Assembly (NCBI GenBank): GCA_021904315.1
Contig: CM038920.1
Location: forward strand, 11,780,001-11,844,000
Length of the DNA: 64,000 nt
DNA from: Sphagnum magellanicum
Lineage: Eukaryota; Streptophyta; Sphagnopsida; Sphagnales; Sphagnaceae
Direction: 5' to 3'
Positions 10,181 through 21,394 of the stretch are shown piece after piece. Made by a program: the position numbers and the translations under genes. Numbering within the stretch: position 1 is the stretch's first letter; every line of letters begins with the position of its first letter. The notes under the pieces were generated by a model. It was not told where the DNA came from and made no database searches. It saw nothing but the letters and a program-made list of their open reading frames with translations.

Positions 10181-10183
10181 ATT

Positions 10184-11390
10184 AGATTGATCAAGAAAAT
10201 TCATGAAAGCCAACTTAGGTTGGTCTTTTAGAGCATCTACTACAACTGTGTAGCAAAATTGCCACTAGATTGGGATGATCAAAGCATAGAGATGGCGCAT
10301 AGGGTGCATACCTTGTAAAAGCATACAATGTCCTTGCATCACTTGTCATAAACACATATGAGATAGGGATTCACATTGTACCTATAGGTTGGGAAAAAAA
10401 TGGGAAAATAAGGGATCAAAAGACATATATGTTATTAGGGTTGAAGTTAAAAGGCAAATTACTATTGCAATATCCTCTAGAGCTAATGGAAGTTCATTGC
10501 TTCTACAAGTCATTTTTACAATATCAACCACAAGATGTTTTCTTCAAAATGGTCCAGGGAAAGTCTTTTGTTTAGGAGTAGGGTTTCATTTGACATACTC
10601 TGCTAATCATTGGTCTACCTTAAAGACCCATCAATAGTTTGTGGAAAAGATTTTAAGTCCTTATCACAAAAATTAGGTGCAAAAACAGAATTTGCCACAA
10701 AACCAAAAGATGGTATGGCTAATAAATTGCTAGTCTATTCATAAGAGCATGGAATACATATAATGGATCAAATCACAACATCCACATATATGTTTAGTAT
10801 TTGTACCTACAAATTGTTCTTCCAAATTTCAATTATAGATGTGATCATCCAACGCCCATTCAAACATGCATTTAAAAAGTAATTTCACATGTGGACATCC
10901 TACACCATTAAATATTAACTCTTGAAAGAAAAAGATCCAGAAGTTGATTTTTGCATGTCAACAATTAAACCTAAACTTTGTGGGTGGTTGTTTCATGCAT
11001 GGACAAAAATGTGCGAAATGAAATAAATGATCCACAAAGATTGGGGAAAGACATGTTTATTTCAGAGCTTCATCCCACATTTTTAGATGGCGGCATTAAT
11101 TAAGAGTTAATGCTATCGAACCCTTGTTTTCATCAAATTTGACAAAAGAGGTAGAGATTGAAAATCCAAATAGCCATGAGGATAACAATTTGGATCTAGA
11201 TCCTAAAGAAGATACATGAATCATAATGTAACAATGTTTGGAACTGCATCCAAAACATTGAAAACTTGGACTTAGTGGTACTAAAAACATCTTCAAACTC
11301 AAAGATGTTGCTAAAAATAAATGAGGACATCCAAAGACATTTTGCTAAACCTACACATTTTGTGAGATGCATGAAATATAATTTTTTCAT
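10184..11390 (+). pseudogene. DDE_1 transposase, catalytic part, copy 1 (continues from 7023)
   Basis: Joined after the CACTA insert is removed, the protein continues SRKFMKANLGWSFRAS, then LVKAYNVLASLVINTYE (family: NTDQT), KRQITIAISSRANG, GFHLTYSANHWSTLKT, then INC-stop-SIHKS (family: IDCWSVHKS) and FVPTNCSSKFQ. These are the ordered motifs of the DDE_1 endonuclease domain. The first catalytic Asp is now Tyr, the second is Asn, and the Trp of CWS is a stop, so it is inactive. A weaker C-terminal tail runs to about 11390. Several frameshifts are present. Confidence 0.7.
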
Positions 11391-12559
11391 ATTTTCAGTT
11401 TGAATTACCTATGCATTGATTTCAACTATTTAAAATGTTGGTGATTTTAGCAAATATTTTTATGATAGAAAGGTCCCATTATGTTGTAAATGGAAATGAA
11501 AAAAAAAATGTTCAAAGGTTGATAGCTTGTTCACCTTAGCTACCAAGCTTGCAAAAACAAATTCAAAATGAGTAAACTAAACAAAATTTCCAAAAAATAG
11601 TGGGTCATTTATTGTGATGCATTTCCAATTATCAATGAATGTTGGCCAAGCTCTACAATTAGCTCGTTAGCTTGTGAGATGTCATTTTCTTCAATCACTT
11701 GTGTTGCATGCACATTTGAAATAAAATGGCATGAACTTCATTAAATTAAAAAAACTCATGAACCTTGAAGGTTACAAATTAGAAAGAAACAACTGTTCAT
11801 GTTAGGTTTGCCAAAATAACATGAAGGTTTTAGATGTAAATTTAGAAGGAAATGACAATGTAAAACAAGCTCCTTGTTAAGGGGTGAATTTGCGGCCCCC
11901 AATCATTAACTTCCTAAAGGGGGTAAGACTAGGGGACAAGGTTGACACCTTATTACTTCATGTAAAGAACTACCCTCCCTATTTTACTTTGCTACAACTA
12001 CTCAAGTAGGAAATAAGCTCTAGGTCATACCAAGAATAAAGAAGATAAGGGTTTGTTGCCCATGACTAGACCTACCTTCCTATAAGTGATATCAACTAGG
12101 GAGTAGGGAATGGAACATAGGGAAGGGATCAATATGAAAAAGGGGGAGAGAACTTGGGAGTAGTTACGTTCCTTGGGTTTGTAGTAGTTTCAATGTCTTC
12201 GAATATTGCATGGGGGGATTACAAACCTTTCTAGTGCTACTATTTCTCCCTTCCCCATGCTTGTGCAGGTCTAGTTACTTTCAACTCATGGGTGTAGGCT
12301 TGGAAAGACTATAACAAGTCTAAGTAGCAAAAACAACTTTCAACAATAGGAAAAGCTAGTATTAATGATCGTCATGGAGTAGCAGTGGGGTCATGGATGC
12401 ATGATCAACTACTAGTGCACAACAACATGTTATTCATTGGTTCCTTTCCTCTAACAAGACTTTTCTTTTTGTCAATCTGCGATCACCACCACCACCACAA
12501 CTATTGCCATGGTTACTATGCTTTGAATTTGTTTTCAAATGAAATGAAATGTTACATTT
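11391..12559. other. Intergenic DNA, nothing recognised
   Basis: Moderately AT-rich. No domain motif or structured repeat was recognised; a short CAC run lies near 12485-12500. Confidence 0.5.
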
Positions 12560-14101
12560 GTTTTAGTATTGTAATCAATAATCCAATGTTTTGGAATTTA
12601 TAAATTTTGCCAAAAGTTGAAGATAATGATGATGAAAGTCAACTTTAGGATTTTCACCTTGTTCAAGTTGGTTCTTGATTGTTGAACAAGTTTAGGAATT
12701 GAATTATTTCTTGAACGCATGCTTGAATGGATGTTGGAGAATAACATTAGTAGATTGAAGGGTGCTGGTGCAATTTGTTGGAACAAATATCACACACACA
12801 TGGGTATTATTGTTTCATCCAACCCAAAAACTTTCCACTTTTGTGAATTGACTAATAGTCAATCAACCAAACCATCTTTTGGTCTTTTGTCAATGCAAGT
12901 TTTTCCACTTGAGCTACATGATAAGGTTTGAGGATGTGTTCAACAAACTGTTTGGTGGTTTCTAATGTAGACTAGTGGTTGGAACTATAGGTCAAATGGA
13001 ATCCAAAAGAAGAACAAGTTCTTCTTCCTTCATTCATGGGGGAAAGTGACCGATTGGTTGTCCCTTGGAAAACAATTTGTAAAGGCAATAATCTTCCATT
13101 GGCTGCAGATGAGACAACACTTGTGATTTGTCTCTTGTCTTCTATTCCAAGTACTTGGATCCTTTTGTCTCCCATGTTCTATCACCTTTAGTTGGCACAA
13201 GATGAACTTTAATTTAATTTGTGTTAATTACCAAATAAGCAGGAATATTGTATGCTTTGACAAGATAAATAACCTTGTGTGCCATGGTTGTCCCTTCTTG
13301 TTGCCATGTTTATGGTAATTTTTTTATTATTGTAGTGGCTACTTTATATGACTTATTAAGGTGGGTTTTCATGAAGTTTTTGGTCCAAGGCAAAGTCATT
13401 TTGAACCCTCTTTTTGTGGAGTCTTTTATAACTTTAGGTGCTCGACATTCAAAGATGCCTCTAATGATTGGTTGGATAATTGGTGTAGAAAGGCCTTGCC
13501 CAACAACTCACATGTTTTTCAACACATTAACGAGTTCATCTTTCAATTTTGGTTTTGTTTCCAAAATTGAAAAATGTGTAGGAAAGGAAGCAATCCCTCT
13601 TGTTATAGCTTCTTTCAAATGTGGTTTGAACTTTCCTCTTGGTGTGAACCATTCATAAAGAGATCCTCCGCTCAAATTTTCACAAGGACCACTAACTTTT
13701 CCTGGTTTTCTATGGAATGTTTTCAAGTAATGAAAAATATTAGTGAAATCACCATGCTTCTTCACAACAACAAAAATGGAAGGCCAAAGGTGTGGCGCAA
13801 ACCAATTGGTGTAAGTACCTTGTGTCTTTTTTCTCTTTGTTGATTTTGAATTTTCATCCTCCTCGTTGTCTTCTTGCTTGACTTCCTTCTTTGCAATCAA
13901 AGTAGCTTGAAAATGTTTTCGTGGTTTTCCAACAAGTCATTTCAAGGTTGTGGAGGCCACTTGCTCTTTTACTTGGTTGTGCATTTCCATCTCATTTGAA
14001 AGTAGCTCTAGTTCTTGAGTTACAGCCATTAATCTTTGTTCTTTATCCATTCATTGAAACATGCAATCTATCATTCTTTGTTGCTTGCTATTACTTGCCA
14101 T
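12560..14101 (-). pseudogene. DDE_1 transposase, copy 2 (minus strand, decayed)
   Basis: Reading from 14101 downward: ATG, a coiled-coil-like stretch (MAVTQELELLSNEME), an acidic linker, YTNWFAPHLWP, SLYEWFTPRGKFKPHLKE, RGIASF, KPKLKDELVNVLKNM, then LVKAYNIPAYLVINTN (catalytic Asp to Asn), GDRTWETKGSK, KRQITSVVSSAANGRLLPLQ, FHLTYSSNHWSTL, LIDY-stop-SIHKS and FVPTNCTSTLQ. The order matches copy 1, so these are two copies of one element family in opposite orientation, about 1.6 kb apart. The longest intact piece is 13508-13900. Internal stops and frameshifts make it dead. Terminal repeats were not identified. Confidence 0.7.
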
Positions 14102-15379
14102 GTTCAAGATGTTCTAAGAAATTTTCAAAAAATGAATGGAAATTTGGATATGGAAAAAAACACCATTTGCAAACTAAGTTAAATATATCAATGCTAATGT
14201 GTGAAAGGAAAAATAAAAAATAAGCAAAGATATATTGATGCTTCTAATGTCTATACAAGAAACTCATGCATAAGATAACATATGAAAAATATAATGCCAA
14301 GTGAAAAAATGGACATTCTTGAATCAAAAGTGCTTGAATGGATGATAAAAATAAATAAAATGGGTGCGTTTCAAACTACCTACTCAAGACAGTTTAACAA
14401 CTTGCCAAAATATTTGATTTTTTAAAAATAAAAAAATTGATAATTAAAAAAATATTTGCTGAATTTTTTTGGGGAAATAATTAATTATTTAAAAAAACAA
14501 GCCAAACCCTAATGGCAATTATGATAGTCAAAGAAATCTAACGTTTTTTTATCACAACATCTAGTGTGTTCTAACATTGCATATTCCAAGCTGTTCTAAG
14601 TGCAATCACTATTACACAAATCAAATCACACATGAAAAAGGAATCCATTTTGTTTCTCTATTTGTCACTTTGCATCAAATAACTTTACAATAGAAGAAAA
14701 AGAAGAAAAAGATTTCATTGTTCCAAAGCAAGCTTTCTTTTCTTGACAAATTTCTGATCATTAGAAGCGAAATGCCTTACCTTGAAGACTACCCATGTTT
14801 GTGAGAGCATGACATTTCTTTGCCCTTGGGCATTTGTGTATGAAATCATGTTTGCTAAAGTTGTGCAGCAAGGGATGACATTTTTCCATGCTTGCTAAAG
14901 CTAATGACAAGGGGAGCCAAATTTATAGGTTTTTTTTGTCAATTTCAAGGTGCATTTTTCACATTTTTTGACACTTCCAAAAAAATCGTGTTAGGTTTTC
15001 AACAATTATTTATTGTTGCACTTGACCCAAGGTTATGATAACATATTTGCACATGATGTTGTGGTTGGCAAAAGTCATTGCATAATGTAAATTTTATTAC
15101 AGATTTGCTTGATTACTCAATTGGTCCTCGTGACAAAATCTCACATTGATATTGATTGACTAAATTATCTTATCAATTCACTTATTTTGTCACTAATGGT
15201 CTTTCACTTTTAAGTTTATTGTTGAAGCTTGGGATATGTAAATAAGTGATAATGGATGTGAGAGATATTAATGCATGCCTAAATACCAAATATGAATGGG
15301 GATGTTTTTATAATGTTTTTCAAAAAGGATAATAAATAAATACAATTAATTTTGATTGGCATTTACACAATCTTCATTA
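14102..15379. other. Intergenic DNA, nothing recognised
   Basis: AT-rich, no coding motif. It may include unidentified flanks of the DDE_1 copy 2 element. Confidence 0.5.
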
Positions 15380-15897
15380 CAGTAAACTCTCTCTAAACTA
15401 ATATCCTTGGGACCCGTTGGAAGATATTAGTTTATGGAGGATATTAGTTTACACAAATTATATGGGGGGTAACAAAATCATTTTGGAACCTGCCAGAGCA
15501 ACATGGAAGGTCATGGAGGTTAGTAGAAGGTCATGGATCATTGGGGAAGGTAACGGAACCTTGTGGAGCTTGGTGGAGGATCAAAGAAGCACGTAGAAGA
15601 TCATATGACATGAGTGGTAGAAATCTTGGCAGAAAGTGAAGTTGTGGAAAGTTGCACTCTGGGTACTCTCAGAATACCCTCTTTCGTTCTATAAAATGGG
15701 CTGATTTCATCGCTTTTTTGGTGCCATATGTATGATGTATTAGTTTATAAAATGTTATGGGATTGGAAAAAAATTATTGAATATCAGTTTATGGAGAATT
15801 ATTAGATTAAGTATGAGGCCCACCACGGGCCTGTGCCCACATATTAGTTTAGAGAGAATATTCGTTTACACAATATTAGTTTAGAGAGAGTTTACTG
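15380..15897. mobile_element. Pogo-type MITE, 518 bp, with TA target duplication
   Basis: The left end reads CAGTAAACTCTCTCTAAACT and the right end is its near-perfect inverse (AGTTTAGAGAGAGTTTACTG). Both are flanked by TA (15378-15379 and 15898-15899). Internal copies of the motif ATATTAGTTTA occur in both orientations near the ends. The design (CAGTAAA start, TA duplication, no coding capacity) is that of plant Emigrant/pogo-type MITEs. The decayed DDE_1 transposases in this window belong to the same broad superfamily and are possible sources of mobilising enzyme, but this is inference. Confidence 0.88.
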
Positions 15898-16936
15898 TAT
15901 ATTCTATCTTGGATTTCATGTTTATAGGCAAGGATGGAAATCACTTGCACCCACTATTTTGGATGTGGTAGACAAATTGGTAGAGGTGCACATGTGAGGT
16001 GTGGGTTAATTTGCTTTAAGAAATGTTCTCACAAAGTTTTTGAAAATGAACTCATAATAAACATTGGTCAACATTTTTAAAATGTGAGATTGAATGAGTT
16101 GTATATCATTCTATAATCTTTCCTTGAAATTAAATTAAAAAAAATAGTGGATGAAATTTTATATGTTTTATATTGTAAAAGAGCAATTCCATTAGAAGTA
16201 GTAATAGATTGGCCTATAGGTTACATTTTGGTTTGATATACAACCATTTAACGGCATTGGCCAAGGTGATTGTGTTTAAATAATTTCTCAACTTATATTG
16301 TCCCATTTTTCATGTTTATGGGTGCGGATTGGGAAACAATTAAACAAATTATACAACATATGATAAATAGTGCAAAATGGCCCAAATAGGGGGTATGGCT
16401 GGACCTGTTGGAGTTGCTCTAACCGTTGGAGTGGCCTGGGTTCGACGGAATCCAGCTTCTAGCTTGCTCTTGGCCCTCACCTTGTTGGGCTTGTCTGACT
16501 GGTTCCGGCTTCTAGCTTTGCCTGTGGGCTCCACCACCGGCTCAATACAAGCCAGAATCAGCCACAACCTGCCCAAACATTGTTGAAATAACACACCTGT
16601 GCATTAGGCAAGGGGTTCACACTCGTTCTGTAGTACATAAAAACACTCCACATTTTGCGGCAGTGCAAACCAGTGCAAACAGAGGCTGGGGTGTTCCGGA
16701 AATAACTACCGTCCCTTGGCCTCTGACCTTAGGGGCCCATTATTTCAGGAACAGCCCAGGTCCGGGGCACTAGGTACCCTCCACTTTTAGGATAGGTAGC
16801 TGTGTCTTTCCAGATTCAGAAAGATGAAAAAAGAAAAAGAAGAGAAAAGAAAAGAAAAGAAAATGTAATAATTTAATAATTTATTTTTAATGAGAGTTCC
16901 GAACTTCCTCGGAACTCACCACCATATGGATGTAAA
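15898..16936. other. Intergenic DNA with a dispersed 51-bp repeat
   Basis: No gene was recognised. A GC-richer patch at 16373-16800 includes the 51-bp repeat shared with 38426-38476. The stretch just before 16937 is the likely upstream region of the next gene. Confidence 0.5.
16573..16624. repeat. 51-bp dispersed repeat, copy 1
   Basis: From CCAAACATTGTTGAAATAAC to GGGGTTCACACT, matches 38426-38476 with two differences. Flanking DNA is unrelated. Confidence 0.8.
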
Positions 16937-19027
16937 ATGGCCCAGTTATGGACGATAATCACGTCGATAGTTGATGAAAACTGCGCTTCTTCATCTGTGG
17001 ATTTGAGCTTTCGGGATTTGCAGAGAGTGTCTGTTGCTGCCGCTGCTGTGAACGCTCAGAGCGCTGCCATCGCCGCTGAGCTCACACAGCTTCCAAGAGC
17101 ATTTGAACGTTGAAGGAGTGGGGACAAGTCCTGTTGTTAGAAGGAAAATTCTAGACGCAAGGAGTTGGCAGGGTAGGGTAGGGAGGGAGGGAATGGGTGA
17201 CTCATCATCAGTGCTGATGGTCGAGGAAAAGGCGGGAAGTCTTCTCGATAATCTTCGCGACTTCTCAAGGCAAGATCTTGCAAAACCCTCATTTTGTCGT
17301 AGGATGAGCACCATGAACTCCTTCGTTGTCTCATCTGTAAAATTCAAATTCCTTTAGGCGGATCGAGTGTCAAACCTGCACATTAATGAGGCGTCCTCCT
17401 TGAGTGCGCCGAGGTTTGGGCAGTTGTAGTCTAAGATCGGGTTTTAGGGTTTATATCTGCAGTGACGTACAGGCCTCCGTATTTGCGTCTCGCAGTTCAG
17501 TTTTGATTTTTTATTTGCGCTTGCATTTAAGGGCATATTTCAAGTCCTAAACCCTAAAACCCGACCTTAGGGTTCGCATTTTTGGTAAGCCTCGTTGATG
17601 CAATTTGCTGGAATCAAAATGTTTTTCACTAACAGAGAATTTCCGGGAGAATAGATACTATACAGGGCATCCACGAAAACCTCAAATTTCAAGGGTGATA
17701 GAGTTTAAGTCAGAGCGGCAATTTGTTGAGCTCCTTCACGAAGGCCATCCAGTGGTTGTAGCATTTACTCTCAGGTAATGCTTTTCTTTGCACATTCTCT
17801 CCTACCTCTTTTCTTTCCAAGACCTTATGCTAGAGGTGGTGATGGTGAGAACATTGTGAAGAAGAGCTTGGGAACATTTTTGTAGCACTGAATATCATAA
17901 CAAAGGAATGTGAGTTTCACAGATGCCAATGGACACAGAGATTCGATCGAGTGGTGGAGGATGCTGCTGCTGAGTGGTATCCACACATCAAGTTTGTGAG
18001 GGTATGTCTGGGACACTATCTCTTTGTAGACAGTTGAATGTCTGAGTTCAGTATGCAATCCTCAGAGCACACAAGCACCCAAAGAGAACCATGTTCAATG
18101 AACCAGGAGCAACAAAACTAGGTCAATCAGAGAATGTTAACTGCAACCTCTCTTCTGCATAAGTGATCTCATGATGTTAATGATTAAACCAAGAGTTCAG
18201 ATGCTTATTTTTCCTTTTTTTCTGAAGCATGCACCTTTTCTGAGTGAAATAGCAAGTTCAGTGGCAAAATATGCAACATCTGATCTGCAGGAGTTCCTTC
18301 TGTAACATTGGATTGCAACTCCAACAAACAGTGCAAAGTTTGATGACCCTAGTCTGCTCTAAGGAAGGTAATAAGAAATGGGTTCTGCCAGTGCAGGTGG
18401 AGTGTCCAAAGTATCCAGGCTTCTGCATAGCAAGACAGCGAAAAGATTACCCTTTTGTAGAGGTTTTTCATAGTCCAAAGCCGGTATCATGCTCCTTCCT
18501 CTCCCAGCTAACTTTGTTGCACTCCATTACTTATGATTCAAAGGATTGGTCAACAGGCTGTTGTAAAATTACTCTGCTCTGTGACCAATCAAACGAGGTT
18601 TTTTCGTAGGGCAGTCTTGTAAATTCGTTGACAGCTTGATGGTGGAAACTCTGCAGGCAGAAACTCAAGAGGGAGTGAAAGATGGGTCTGTGACACGCTA
18701 TAGTGTGAATGTTGTTCCTGTGAGCTTTTCATCTGATCTAGTTCTTTTTGAATTCTACTTCATCATTCCTGGACCTTTCTTGATGGTGCTAGTATTTTTT
18801 GCACACTATAAGCAGCTTCAGAGCTCATGAATCTGGCTGGGTACTCCTCACCACTCCTGATTCTGGCACATTACATTGGCTCATGATGGGCCACATTTGA
18901 TGCAACATTTCTAGGTGTGCACTGAGGGTTTGACTTTGGGCTTTGCTTTGTGCAGTATAACTATGATTTGAGCCCATATGGATTTCGGGAGTTCTTCAAG
19001 CGTCAAGGGTTTGCAAAACCAGAGTGA
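16937..19027 (+). CDS. Thioredoxin-fold protein, six-exon model
   Basis: Exons 16937-17108, 17636-17774, 17923-18001, 18397-18483, 18657-18719 and 18956-19027 join in phase to 203 residues. Exons 2-6 are well supported by GT...AG borders and a continuous thioredoxin-like fold: ISRVIEFKSERQFVELL, HEGHPVVVAFTLRCQWTQRF (strand, active-site loop, helix), VVEDAAAEWYPHIKFVRVEC, YPGFCIARQRKDYPFVEVF, SVNVVPYNYDLSPYGFREFF. The usual CxxC is replaced by CQWT, so a dithiol redox role is doubtful. Exon 1 (MAQLWTIITSIVDENC..., Ala-rich) is tentative: its donor (AAC|GTTGAA) is weak, although the phase fits. It converges with the RING gene. Function is unknown beyond fold. No transit peptide is evident. Confidence 0.6.
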
Positions 19028-21394
19028 GAGATACATTGATGATTGTTGTGACAGCATTTCCAACTGCCAGTGCACTGAAAATGGTAAGAATGGAAGTCAT
19101 TTTTGCACAGCTTAATTATTTAGCAAACAAAATCAAACTTGTCCCTTGTTCATGAGATCCATTTTGCAAAAGCAATCTTGCTGTATTTTGGGTGGATATG
19201 GGTCAGATCTTTTACTTCTCCAGTTTTGGTAGTCGGAGTTCTCAGTCAGGTGCATCTTTATTGGTTGTGTATACATTGCAAGTATCAACTTTTGTTGTAC
19301 TTTTTTCTGAGCATCTTCTTTGAACTTTTCTTTTTAGTTCAACAACTGCCGTTCGTGATGAAGGTGATGGTCTGTCACTTTGTGAGCGACTCTCATGAGG
19401 TTATGACTGCACTCATTGTCGTGTTACCTTCAATTGTTGTTGTGGAGATTTCTCTGCAACTTCATCGATCTTTTTAGTTCAACAACTGCTTAGCCAAAGT
19501 TGATCAACTATTGGAGTCCCAATTCCAGACTCTACACATGATGTGGAGTGGTACTTCATACTCATGTGCAAAAGAGAATGCTAGGGTGAAGTGCTGTCTT
19601 TCTGTGGATTGCAGCTGGATTCAGAACTGCATGGTAGATCGTTAGCTGATTTCAGGGATTGTAAATCTCAGTACAAGTATTGGCTTGATATTAACTGATC
19701 AAAGAGTTATCTCAACTTGTGAAAGCTCCAACTTTCTCAAATTGCAATGAAGGCGGGGATCCAACAGGTATGTCATCTAAAATGTCTGGGTGCATCTAGA
19801 GACTGCAGTCTCCAGATTTTGAAACCAGTTCTCAAGTTGGTGCACAAATCTGAGACGCAATTGTCAAAAAGCGAAGAAGAGCAGCTCTACTCCAGATTCA
19901 GTTTGAGTATATGAGCATGTCATCCTGTTTGATATAAAAGAAGGGACTGGAAGCTTGTCACTGAAGCCACAGGATGTGCTATAACTCCCCGTATTTCAGC
20001 AGATAGAGGTTGACTTGAACAACTGACATCTCCTTGTGTTTAAGAACACAAATTGCTCATTCTATCCTGTTGTATTATAACCCCTGTTGCTCCTCTCAGT
20101 TTCGCACTACTCACCATGGCAAACTTTTGGATTTGTGTGTAAATTTTTGCTGCAAACCTGAACTACAGCTGCAGAGTTCAAACAACAGATTTGCTTCCAA
20201 GTCTGGCAATGATGTGCAGCAGATGAGATCAGAACTAATCTAAGGGGAACAGCATACCTATATAGAATTAAACTTGAGAAAAGCCTTTTTCAAGTAGATA
20301 GTTATTGGCTTGTCCTTCACTCTATAGCTGCCATTAAACACTTCACTCTCAATTTGGATATGGCTTCCCCACCTTGAAAGCAATCTTTTAAGTCTGTTTT
20401 GGGCACACCTATCATGCATGGATTGTGAGAATTAGTGTGCCATACAAGATTTCATAATAGTGTTTTGAGCAAAATCCACAGTTTTAACACCTTCAAATTC
20501 TCCTCTGAATCATTGAAGTTACAAAACTTAGTTATTACTAGGATACAGTAAATGCAGTTGTGTGAATCTGCAATCTGATGTGCAAAAGATGTCTTATGTT
20601 CTCTTCATGCAATCTACATACAAGGAGAACCAAATGTTTGTACACCACACACAAAGTCAGGCACCCTTGCACAACGTGGAAACCATTGTGGAGAAAGCAA
20701 ATTAATCATTTGTCAGAGCTGTTACTGCACTTCACCTTGAAAGAGTTAGAATTATCAACTTCCATTACTGGGTATCTTCAAGAAATTGCAGTTGTCAAGC
20801 AATTTTTCAGCATCACCTCCACAGACATAGAGGGGGCAAAAGGCTCCACTGCCTACCCACCTCCATGTTGAAAGATTTGAATCCAAACCTCTGGAAGCAA
20901 TCATCACTACATTTGCAGCTACATATTAATTTGAAGTTTGCATTACATCCACCAGACTGCATGAAGTGCCTGTAGCCTCATATCTTGTACAAAGTGCTTC
21001 ATCAAAGGCTGAAAAAGTCCATCTGCGTCCACTGGCAAATAAGTGAACAAAGACCATATCAAGTTAAGATGTTTTGACATAGTTAAACCCTTGCTGGGAT
21101 GTGCTCACCCTACACCCTAGCCTCCACCTTACCATCCAACCAAAGAGAAGGGCTTTCATTATCATCCAAGGCAAACCTAAGCTATCATCAAGTGTAACAA
21201 ATCCAGTTCAACTTGATACACTAAAGTCTTCCATCAGTTTTCCTACTTCACTTATCCTTTGATTTTACATAGCATACAACCCATTACCTCAAAAGAACAG
21301 CTGTTTCAGCAAGAGGAATTGCAGAGTTGCCACTAATTTTCTGTTTATCAAACACTCTCCATGTTCTAGACATGAACTGTCAAATGCACAATTT
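19028..21394. other. Shared 3' flank of two convergent genes
   Basis: Holds the 3' UTR of the thioredoxin-fold gene on the left and of the RING gene on the right. A short phrase, CTTTTTAGTTCAACAACTGC, occurs twice (near 19330 and 19470). No further gene was recognised. Confidence 0.5.

Noticed and set aside
17103..17357. 84-residue open frame as an exon of the thioredoxin-fold gene
   Set aside because: It starts at a non-ATG codon, has no domain, and would not join exon 2 in phase at a visible donor; treated as intron.
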